NCBI GenBank assembly: GCA_036877525.1
Contig: JAZGTH010000141.1
Coordinates: 1-64,000 of the forward strand
Source: Chromobotia macracanthus
Lineage: Eukaryota; Chordata; Actinopteri; Cypriniformes; Botiidae
Length of the DNA stretch: 64,000 nt
Direction of reading: 5' to 3'
The notes beneath the pieces were generated by a model. That model did no database searches. It was not told where the DNA came from and worked only from the letters and a program-made list of their open reading frames with translations. A program made the position numbers and the translations under genes. Shown here piece after piece: positions 10,076-21,600 of the stretch; position 1 is the first letter of the stretch, and the number at the start of each line of letters is the position of its first letter.

Positions 10076-12595
10076 AAGAGATGTATTGAAATATGGCTTA
10101 TATAAGCCCCCCTACGACATTCTGATGCAGAGCTAGGACTTAACTAAATTTAGCCTAAGGTTAAGTCTATAGAATTTTTCACCCACTTTCTCATATGCAC
10201 CACTAAATTTAAATAAAGTATTATTTACATATAAGCTGAAGGTAGGTGATAATGGCTGCGTCCCAAAGGTTGGGCAGCTGAATTGTTGCCTCACTGCCTT
10301 ATTAGGCAATAACTTCACAGGCAGTATTTGTGCATAAAGGCTCCTCTGGAGAGATTCGGTGCAATGAAATTATATTTAAAATATGAACAGAGAGCACTTT
10401 GGTGAAACTGCAATAGTAATTTCTCAGTAAACATGAAATTAAAAGTTAAAAGTGTTAATGAAACTGCCAGCTGCTCTGTTGGGTGCTATTTTAAATTTTT
10501 TTAGCTCACCCCTGCTCAACTTATCACCATCTTTGTGGATGTAGACGCACAGTATTGTGGGATATCAAAAGCACCGAAAGATGCATCTCTGCTGCCTTCA
10601 AAATGATCAGATAATAGTATCTTAGTAGTGAAGAAGTGAAATAAACATTAAATTTGGACGTGCCCTGATGCCATCCGACCTTGCAACGCATCCTCCAGAG
10701 GCAGCATTTTAGAGCTGACGAATGTTTTTTGATGGGAGCAATTGGCAGGGGTGGAGTGATATGCAGTTTCTTTCACAGCGCTGCACAGCAGTATCTTAAC
10801 TGCGAGCTTTTAAAATGCAAGAGCAGCAGATAATACAGAAAATGTGCATTTATCCTACTACTATGTTTCTGTAAACTTATAATATGGTGGCATGTAAGTT
10901 AGCTTAATTATAATAAATATAACTCAGCTGCTGTAGCATTTCCGACAATAACATTCAACAGTAGTATATGGAGCGTTTTAATTTAAAAATGAATTGCAAA
11001 TTGCATTGTATGTCTGCGGTAAGTTTCTGTACAGTTTGCGCAGTCCACAAAGAAATAAATGCTAACGCAAGCCTACTCATGTCATGTTATTAATCGTTCA
11101 TAATCAAGACTAACTTTTTAACCTTTTAGCTGGATAAGTTTAAAGTTAGCAGTTGCCAATAGGCTGTGATAATCTTTCTTTGCATACAGTGTCAGATATA
11201 GTGAATGGAGAGCTATTAGTTCAAGCAAGTTGCTGCCGGTCAATGCGAAAACACGAGGAGCCCCATAAACTACAGGTTGCTCAATGCTCGGAAAGTTTAG
11301 CCATACTTTAAGTCCAGCTCACTAAAACAACATTCATTAAATGTGTTTGTGCTCTTCTTTGTTTAGTATTTGGACACATTTTTGCAGAATTTCAGAAGTT
11401 CTCACGCTATTCTGCCCTGCGCGCTCTGAGTTAAAACGCAGGAGGCGCGCACTGTTATGTGAGCTATTTTCCATACAAAACAACATTTAAAGAGTATTTA
11501 AATGTATTTTGACTTTCCAGTGTTGTGACTGTAAATGTTTTAAACAAGCACATTTAAACAGCAAATGGTTACAAGACCAAGTTGTGATTTAATTTAATGG
11601 TAATTAAATTACATGGCGGTCTATTTACGTTGCCAGTTAGTCATGTAATTACCAAAACAGGACGAATATATTACGTAACTGGACCATTTTTGGTCAATGT
11701 CAACTCTCTAATGTGTAAGGAATTATATAATTGATTTCATGATATCTAGCACTTTCATACATGTAATACAAACATACAGTTTACAACATAAACTTTGTAC
11801 AGGATTTACAACAAAACTGAACATGAACACGATTACCTTCTGGATTCTCACTGTTTGTTGAAGTAAAAGTAAATAATATTTTGTACTTTTATCATCATCT
11901 CTTCTATTTTTTGTTTAATGGGTTATTTATTTTATTTGTATAGAATGCCATGGAAAGCAGGGTTAAAAAGACATTCCAATTAACAAAGCAAATCATCCCA
12001 ATTAATCGTGATTAAGTCATTAAAATATTGAAGGTGGTCTGTGCTCGCACTGTTTTGGAGGATTGAATTCAAACATAATATTCTAGGTGTCATGTCAAAT
12101 ACAAATAATTTGTATTACCAAATCATTTGCAGCCCATCTGCGAAACAAAAGACAAAGCTTACACAAAGCCATGACGGGTACTATGGTTTGGTGAGAGACT
12201 TTATTTTGAAAAATCACATGCCCGCTGTTTGTGACTTCACAGTGTCCGTTTGAAAGGGTAAAGCAGCAACAAGCGTAACAATCATAGCGGAAGATTTAGC
12301 GCACAATTTAGCGCTCCAACAACTGTTTATTATTCGTGATAAATATTTATTACTCCTGAATAAATATGACTTCATCTCTTAATAAGGCTTTATTATAGAC
12401 GGATACATTAGTACTATAAAATCTCATCGAATTAAAAACAATGTTGTGTTTCAAACAATGAATCAGTGAGTGATTTCTGCTGACTGGTGAAGTTAATAGT
12501 TTGCCTCTAAGCTGTAGACCGACACGACATGTTAAATGTGTTTTATAGTAATAATACATTTAGTGTGTTAATGTGGATGATGTGGTCTTTTTCAG

Positions 12596-12696
12596 TAACA
12601 TGAATGATGAAGAGGACCTCTCAGCGACTCTGGACTCAGCGTTTGATCATTACCTTGTTGATATGAAGCCATATGTGCTCAAACTGAAAAAGACAG
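12596..12696 (+). CDS. cep112: cep112 exon with start codon (coding from 12600)
   Basis: The acceptor CTTTTTCAG ends at 12595, so this is not the first exon of the transcript. The ATG at 12600 opens MNDEEDLSATLD, followed by the conserved FDHYLVDMKPYVLKL. It encodes residues 1-32 plus one base; the donor is GTGTGT (phase 1). The start is chosen because it is the first ATG in frame and matches the usual position of the vertebrate start. Confidence 0.92.
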
Positions 12697-15600
12697 GTGT
12701 GTCTCAGATCTGTCACTTTAATACTATAAATATGCAAATAAACTTTGTTTTTTACACTATGTACTTAAACATGCAACATAATGAGGTCATGTGACAACAG
12801 TGTAGCATAGTACTGTAGCATATAGTGTATCACAGACTATAAAAAATCCATGCAGTATACAGTGTAAGTTTCTACACCCCTGCTTATAAATGTCTCTTTT
12901 AATTTTTTACACAAATATTATGTCATCAGTATTTGTAAGAATACAAAGGAAATCCTTAAAATGCAGCTTTTCAAAATCCATTTGGCCCATCAGAGCGCCA
13001 GCAGTGTGCTCTGTGGATTAAGAAGCTTGTGATCCTGTGACCTGTGACTCTGGAGTGATGGGAAGGAAAAACCGTAACATGTATGCCCGCCTCCTTCTGC
13101 ACATGCTCAGAAAAGGAGTTTTGGAGGGTCCCTTTACCCACAAACCTGAAACAGGCAGCCTCAAGACTTTACCCACATACATGGTAAATACTGTGCTGAA
13201 ATCTTTCTGTAGCCTTTATCTTTAAATGTATTGGGCTGCCCATGTATAGTCAATACTGCACCTGCTGTGACTTTTATAAAGCAACATAAAACCGTCCATT
13301 AGTTCTTTGGGTTTGAGACCTATAGTCAGTGTTAATTATTGAGTTTTGTGTGTTGTTCTATTTGTAGTCCATCTACTTTGATGAGCCATTGGTGAGCAGG
13401 TCACAGGAGCATAGCTCTGCAGCACTTTCAGACTGGGTGTCTGGTGAGTTGGGTCAGGCAGATGGCATGTGGTCCTCTTCACCGACCTCAAAAACACACA
13501 GGTAGGACTGTAGAGCCACTCTTGCATTGTATGCATCTGATTCAGCCAAATTTATATAAAATGATTTTAGTAAGTTAAACTGTAATATGAGGTGATAATT
13601 TAATTATTGCCAGGTGATGTTCATGGGTGAATATTGAACCATTAAGCCTGTGAAGAATGTATCATATTTCACACCAAAATGAAATTTGTAAAGAAATCAT
13701 AAGCAGAAAATTATATTTAAGTTTTTTTAAGTAGCCTAATTTGAAGGAAGTACAACAAATGATTGCTATGATGTTAAAAAAAAAAGCCTAATTTGAAAGT
13801 ACAACAAATATTGCTATGATGTGTAAAACTTTACAATTTTGCATTCCAATTACTTAAAGCAGTGTTCAATTAAAAACAAATTCAAATGTAAATGATGATT
13901 GTTATGACAGTAATATCATGATAGAAAATATCTTAATGGCTGTAAAAAGTTCAGCTGTAGTACTTAAAGCTGTGATCCATACCTTTGCCTCTATAGCCAT
14001 CTGCTTAAAACAAAATTGTAAGTTACTTGGAAGTTACTTGGAAATGTTTCTTACACTTTGTTCTTTGCCACCACTCCTTTCTGGGGATGAATCAGATGGT
14101 TAGCTACCCTAAATGAACAACTGAAAAGCCCTTGTTGATATCTACTCTAGTTTTAGCACCGCTGTCACTTTTTCTTTATGACTTTAATTCACAATTTTGG
14201 GTTTCTTGGATTTGACTGCAAGTTGTTCCCCAATGATTATTGTTTAGAACTTGACATCTAGATTCCTAAGGAACTCAAACTGACAGTTCCTACAAACTCA
14301 ACCCTAGCAGCTCAAACTATAAAACATTATTATAAATTGTATTTGTGAGTCAGGGTAAAGTAAGTAGACAGTTTTAAACACTTGTTTATGTACTTGCTCA
14401 ATAACCTTTTTTTATTTTCAAAATAAATTTACAGATTTGCAGATTTAAAACAAAGGGGTATATCACCCAAAATTGTGTGATCTAGCTGTATGGAGAATCT
14501 GTGAGAATATTTTTTTAACAAATGAAACAACTCACCCTGAATTCTGGTCAATCTCTTTTCTGGTCAATCTCTTATTCTCAAAAAATAATAATGGCCCCAA
14601 CCCTGTTTTACATGTTCAAGTGTGTGTTTCTGACAGTAGCTTTTAGGCTGATTTACAGTTCTTTCTATATGCTGTAGTGAGCAGAGAGCACCTGGATCAC
14701 ATTAGAAGTTGAGATGTATTTTATAAGATGTATTTAGATGATATGTATTTAAAAAAGTCTTGTGTAAAATGTAATGAGTCTTAACACAAGATTCTGGAAA
14801 TAGCCCATGTGAAGTTGTTTGTTCTGTTGATGTTTTTCTGTAAAGTTTGTTATATAAAGTTGTTTGTGCTGTAACTGACAAAATCACGGGGAACGAACCC
14901 AGTCGCAGACAGCAAATAACAGAAAAAGGTCTTTATTTAAAGAATAAAGAAAACAAGAACCCACGCGGGGCAAAACGGAAAACAATACAAGCGTATTAAT
15001 GAACTAAAAAACCTCCACAACCGGAGTAAAAGCGAAACTTAACCGGGCAAAAACACGGCACGAAAACACGACAAGACTCGGAAGACAGACAAGGTACGAA
15101 AATCCGACAGGAATTTCCTCCTGTCGTATGTTTCGACAGGAAACTCCACGAAAGGTCCGAAAAGCACGAAACACATCCGAGAGACACGAAAATCAGACAA
15201 CGAACCAGCACAAGACAGAAAACACACGGGTAATAAATAAGAAAACAGACAAAGACAAACAGATGCGCGAAACAAGCGCTAACTAGACAAGAGAACAAGG
15301 GGGCGGGGCCCAAGAGAACAGAGCGTGACCAAAACAGAGACCATGTGCTTCAACAAGAAAAAGACATGAGTTCTGATCCAGACCCCAAGAAACAAGAGCA
15401 TGAGTTCTGATCCAGACCCCAAGAAACAAGAAACAAGAGCATGAGTTCTGATCCAGACCCCAAGAAAAAAGAGCATGAGTTCTGATCCAGACCCAAAACA
15501 AGAGCAGAGTTCTGATCCAGACCCCAAAACAAGAGCATGAGTTCGATCAGACCCCAAAAACAAGAGCATGAGTTCTGGATCAGACCCCAAAGAAACAAGA

Positions 15601-18600
15601 GCAGGAGTTCTTATCCAGACCCCAAGAAACAAGAGCATGAGTTCTGATCCAGACCCAAAACAAGAGCATGAGTTCTGATCCAGACCCCAAGAAACAAGAG
15701 CATGAGTTCTGATCCAGACCCCAAGAAACAAGAAACAAGAGCATGAGTTCTGATCCAGACCCCAAGAAACAAGAGCATGAGTTCTGATCCAGACCCCAAG
15801 AAACAAGAGCATGAGTTCTGATCCAGACCCCAAGAAACAAGAGCATGAGTTCTGATCCAGACCCCAAGAAACAAGAGCATGAGTTCTGATCCAGACCCCA
15901 AGAAACAAGAGCATGAGTTCAGATCCAGACCCCAAGAAACAAGAGCACGGGTTCTGATCCAGACCCCAAGAAACAAGAGCATGAGTTCTGATCCAGACCC
16001 CAAGAAACAAGAGCATGAGTTCTGATCCAGACCCCAAGAAACAAGAGCATGAGTTCAGATCCAGACCCCAAGAAACAAGAGCACGGGTTCTGATCCAGAC
16101 CCCAAGAAACAAGAGCATGAGTTCTGATCCAGACCCCAAGAAACAAGAGCATGAGTTCTGATCCAGACCCCAAGAAACAAGAGCATGAGTTCTGATCCAG
16201 ACCCCAAGAAACAAGAACCAAGACTAGAAGGAGTCAGGATCCAAACAACATGCTCTGACACAGAACACAGGGATGTCAGGATCCTGGCAAGATAATCTAG
16301 AAAGACTCAGAACTGGAAGCCAGGACCCTGACAGTAACGTTTGTTAGGTAAAGTGGTTTGTGTTGTAAAGTTCTCTAAATTGTATATTGCTTATTGTGGT
16401 CACTGTTCTAGGTGTATATTTTTCTACAAATGCAATCAATTGTTTAATAATTCCATAAGTATTTTTCTTGTATATGTGCACATACAATGCTAAATTTGTC
16501 ATTATCCTATATTACTAACTTCATGTGATCAAGAGAGTTGTGATATTGGACAAGATTGTTTTTATCATTGTCTGTTTTGAGTAGACTATCAGATCTTTTG
16601 TTTGGCTGTGTGCAGAAGTGCTGTGTGCGGGCTACAGCATGTGACATCTGCAGTTTGTAGTGTTTATAATGTGCGCTGTAGGTCCTCACAGTAATTAATG
16701 AGGAACATCTTTGTTAGCTTTAGAAAAGGGATGTACACACCATGATGAAATGCAGGATGTTTCATTTCCTAGGGCTTATTAAGGGGAAAAAAACCCTTCC
16801 TTCTGCCGGACTCAGTCTTATCCTGTGATATGTACACACTTGTTGTCAGGGAAACATTTCTGTGAGATAGTTTTTTCGCTCTGTTTGTTTACTAATGTCT
16901 CTTGTTCTTGCACACTGCAGGGAGGAGATGTGGAATGTTTGTAGTAATTTAGCAAGAAATAGTCAGTCTTTGGATGCCTGCTTGTAATTGGAAGTCCACA
17001 GTAAATCCCAGGCCTGCTCTGTCATTGTGACACCTGCAGAGTTGTGTGTGCATGCTTGTTTGTATATTGTCCTTTCTCAAGTAAGTCCAGGATATTCTTA
17101 AGCTTAGTGTATTCTTACCCGGGTAAATAGTAATATAACCTTTTGGTTTCCAAAACTGACATAACTTTTTTGATGTAGTCATAGCAACTTACTCCCATAG
17201 CAGTGTTCCAGGTTAGTTTCCTTCAGGTAAATATCTCTGTGCTTTAGAGGTTGTCAGCACGTTGCACATTTGGTAAGAATCCAGTGTGTGTTATAACTCA
17301 GATTTGACCAAAATTATAACTGTACAGCATTATTATTGATATAAAGCAATCCTGTCTCACATCTTGCATCCAAACCAAACAAATTGTGTAATTTGTACAT
17401 TTTTAATAAATAACTTCTTAAAGATGAGTGAGATGAGTCACAGTTAAATAGTTTTAAATACTGAATGTAATTTCAGTTGCCTTTATTATTTAATGTCATC
17501 AAATGCATAAATGACTACATTTATGTGCACCCTCATAATGTGGTTATAATGAGATTTAGGCAATATAATGATTAAACTTTACCTAATGTAAACAGAATAC
17601 TTCAATCAACACAATACTGTGTCTCACATCTCTTCAGTCCAAATAATGTGATTTAAGCTTGTAATTGTAACAAGCATATTTGAAGTAAAACATATGTAGT
17701 AAGCCGGTTATAATCAGAATGTGTTTTGCATTTGATTTAAATGCATGGGTTAATCATTTGAGGTGTGCATTGGAGTAAAATCAGTTTTACAGCATCAGTT
17801 AGTTGCTGTTCTATAGTCACCGTCTCTTCAGTGTAGATCTGAGTCCTCATGTTTCAGATGTTCTCCCTGAGGCTGGCAGCTTTTAGGAACACTGGTGATG
17901 TTCTGTGCTTTGATTAATGCTACTGAGATGTCTTATAGAAACATCATGTTCTGTAAGCTCTCCTCTTCTCAGTGTTCCAGCTCTTATCTTCGGTGACGAT
18001 TACAGTATTTACTGGGTCTCAGAAGTCTGAGCCAAGAATCACAAAGTGCTCCTCTGCTTTCTGTTTTGTTAGACTGGCTAGTGTGAATGTCATGCCTAAC
18101 AGAGTGGTGCATAAGATGCATAAAGGGTTGATAACATGACCACAGCACATCAATTACCTTGTCTGCACAGCTATAAATGTTTTTGTATTGTAGTAGTAGT
18201 ACAAAAATTGTAGTATTTTGGAGTATTATGCCAAAAATTAACTTGTTTTTGCTTTTATGAGATTTATGAGATTTTATCAGATTGAGCCCATTCACATTGA
18301 GTATGAATTTTTGGCAGCCTTTTTTTGCAACAAAAATGGCACTAATCAATAAGATCTGAGTATTTGGGCAATGTGTGTGAAAGCGTTATTCCACATGTAC
18401 CATAGTACCAGGTGATTTGTGTTGTTTCAGTGTGTCACTCTCATTGTGAATATAAGAGACCGCAGCTGTATGAGACACAATCATAGGCCAGGACATGTGT
18501 TTAGTGACATGATTGAGTACTTTAGTACCAGACTTGTGTCATTCTGCCACTGACCCTTCAGAACAGAAGATTAAACTACTTCCTGTGAAATCAGAGCAGG

Positions 18601-21600
18601 CAGCAGGAAGTCCATCTGTGTCAAAGTCTGGAGTTGTGTCTCACTACTTAATTGAGAGAAGACCATTAGAGGTAATTATATCACAGACTGAAGTCCTACT
18701 GGAAAAAATGACAGATGTGTCTTTAATGTCTCGTTTATAGCAGATTAAAGCTCTCACTCTCTGATGTGATGGTACAGCCGTTTCTCTGCGTCTGTGACTT
18801 TCCTGAAAACAAATGTCATGTAATTTTTTAAAATTTTGTTATTGAACATTGTTTGAAGTTTTAGGATATTCTTTAAGAAGCTTTGTCCAGACAATAATTT
18901 CCATTACTTCAATAAAGTAACAAGTTTTTTCATCACAGTAATGTTCATTTTGAACATATTTTTGATAAGATTCAACCAGTTGATAATAAAAACCATGTAT
19001 ATTGAAAGTTAATTTACAGACAGTCTGTGTGTCTCTGTGTGGACTGTTTGTCCACATGATGGCGATCTTTACTTCACTTGAGCATCTGTTGAATGAACTT
19101 TCCACGTCATCGATGGACATGGCTTTAACAAACATTAATGCTCTGAACTTCTGACCTCAGATCAGTAGGACCCTTGCACATATAGGTTGACTTGTGTGTT
19201 TGGCATGGCAGTCCTTTTTTAGACGAGGAGTTTAGTCTTTCCTATGCAGTAGTGGGTTGATAATATGTGGTTTGGATAATAAGACTAGAGCTTGGCTTAA
19301 CTAGATAGATGAATATTCTTTATAAAAATAACCCTATGTAAAAATAACAGCAAGACTGTATTTTTATTATTTAAATCTGGATTTTTAGATGTTTTAGTTT
19401 ATTTTAATGCTTGTTTTTGTATCTTGTTTGAATTAATTTTACATCATTTTGAGGCCCCCTTGGAAGTTACTTGAGGCCCCCCAGCCCCAATGATTGAGAA
19501 ACACTGGCCTAGTGACTGCCAAACAATTTCTTTGCGAACACTCAGAACACTCAAGTAATTAGATAGCAACGCCTGGGCAAAATAATTTACTGTAGATTTT
19601 CGTACTGTGTTCATCAGAAACAAAAAGTCATACAGGTTTGGAATGACATGAAAGAGCTTTCATATTTGAGTGAATTATCTCTTTACTATATTGATTCTCT
19701 CATCCAGCGATACGGTATTTGCCGACACCTCAAAAGAAATCAGCGATACAATTACGATTCGATTCATTTAGGGGTACATTGATCGATTTTTCAACATGTA
19801 GATATTATGTGCCTAGTTTACACACCCAATTAAATTTTTATTCTCACAAACTCACAAATGCAACATAAATACATAACATGAAAGGCATTGATGCATTGTA
19901 TCATTAGACATATCAATATCAATGTATTGTTACACCCCTACTCTTTACCCCAGGGTTTTTTTTTCAGGACAGTGGGCCTCCCTTTTGAGCTATCATATAC
20001 AATGATGATCACCCCCCCCCACACACATCCAATTGTTGACTTTTATCATTTATTACTTTTTAAAATGATTGAAAATAATGGAACAAAACCTATGCTAGTT
20101 CCATTTGTTCTTCTAAAAGAACAGAACATAATTACCATTCCAGTCAGATTTGTCAGAAGAGCTGTAACAGGGATAAAACTGTAAAGATGTAAACATCTCT
20201 TATATTAATTAATATGCCTACATCACTCCTCAGTGAGCGATGTGCATTTGGCAACATTTAGACTGTTTAGACCCAACACTCAGATTTGCCGTTGCTCTGC
20301 TGCACTTCTCTGCTGTCAGTGGGGCACATGCAGCGCATAGCCTGAGCGCTTGCAGCATGCACCTATTGTGCTTTCACACTGTCTGTGCACTACTAGAACA
20401 GTAATCGCTTTAACGTTTTGTTTTACATTAGTTTGTTATAGTTGTAGTTTATATAACATTGATTTGTTTTAGTCACATTGCTTTCATTCCTTTTGTTGTC
20501 CATGTAGTGTGAGTTACAGACAGATAAGAAGCCCATCACACTTTGTGTTTCTCTGAATTATACCGCACCATAGTGCATTGTGGTGAAGCTCGGCTGTGCA
20601 TAAGCAAAAATGCAGAGTCCAGTTGTGGGCCCGTCTTGATGGTAACCCTAACCTCATATATTAAGGACTAAAATACAGGATTGACAACCGTATTCTGCTG
20701 CTGTGTGAAAAAGCATGGTCTTTAATTGCTTCCCTGCTGCACAAGGACTATTTTTTATCCCCTATACTTTAGGTCCAAAGTCTAAAACTGCTGCCAAACA
20801 TTTGTGACAACACCTGCCACTGAGACTGACTATAAGCGACATCAGACGTGTTTCATAGCCCAGGGATTGAGTCAAGTCCATGCAGCCAGGTGCTTGTGTT
20901 TTTAAGTGGAGGTCTGGGGCTGCTATCATCATCAGCTGCAGGTCAAGACAGTGGGACTTTAATCAGGCCACAGCACCTCTACAGTCTGCCCCCCACCTCT
21001 TTGATCCCACACTCTCATCTAATTCAATTATCCCCATCCACCTGTTAACGGCCAGATGCCAATCACAATCACTGGCCCTCATCTGCCAGCTCAAAGGAAA
21101 GACAGAGTGTGTGTGTAGTGAATGCATTTTCCAGCAGATTTATTGCCTGTGCCCTTTTCAATCTGTTCTTTGATGTAGTCTGGAGACGTGTATATATATA
21201 TATATATATACTATCCTGTCCTAATCATAGTGCATTAAAAGTAAAGATGCACTGATGTATTGGCTGTTGATATTTATTTGCTGTTTTTGAGCAATTTAAA
21301 ACCATCAGCAAGATATAACAAATTGAGAGCAGATGAATTACAAGTGGTAAGGCACAGAGTTGTGTATGATTTTAACAATATTTAATTTATAGCATTAACT
21401 ATCAATACCAATGAATACCAATGAAGCTAATTTAAAACATGATCAAAACAATGATGTATTTTAAAGTTCAGATAAGTGAGCATGGAATTGGCCAGTAGTT
21501 GTTTGTTAAAATCCTTATTGGTATCTGTAAAAAAAAAATCCTGAATTGGTAAAAAAAAAATTGGTGTGTCCCTAGTTGAATAGTCTGACAAAGACTGTGA

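Larger units (their letters stand above)
6169..12599. other. prkca-cep112 intergenic region, including cep112 5' UTR and promoter
   Basis: The two genes diverge from this 6.4-kb region. It holds a run of transposable elements (LTR 6911-7454, Tc1 7484-8262, L2 LINE 8281-9245) and a 21-bp tandem array (9838-10075). From 10.1 to 12.6 kb no protein-coding exon was seen. Because the first cep112 coding exon is preceded by an acceptor site, at least one non-coding 5' exon should lie here. Small CpG-bearing patches near 11400-11460 and 12270-12315 are candidates, but neither can be confirmed. Confidence 0.6.

Noticed and set aside
13444..13501. Earlier donor GTGAGT for cep112 exon 3
   Set aside because: Splicing there would leave phase 1 and give a poor, unconserved reading of exon 4, while the donor at 13502 keeps the frame and the GEL motif.
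15279..16214. 311-codon open frame on the minus strand
   Set aside because: It is the translation of the 34-bp minisatellite inside a solo LTR; several frames are open for the same reason and no domain is present.
18532..18671. Exon-like segment in cep112 intron 3, bounded by CAG and GTAATT with 46 open codons
   Set aside because: Its phases (1 in, 0 out) do not fit exon 3 (ends phase 2) or exon 4 (needs one base), so inserting it would break the frame; no similarity to CEP112 was recognised.
19690..19940. Possible hAT element with ends near ATTACGATTCGATT and TGTTACACCCCTA
   Set aside because: Only short fragments resemble common fish repeat ends; boundaries and target duplication could not be established.
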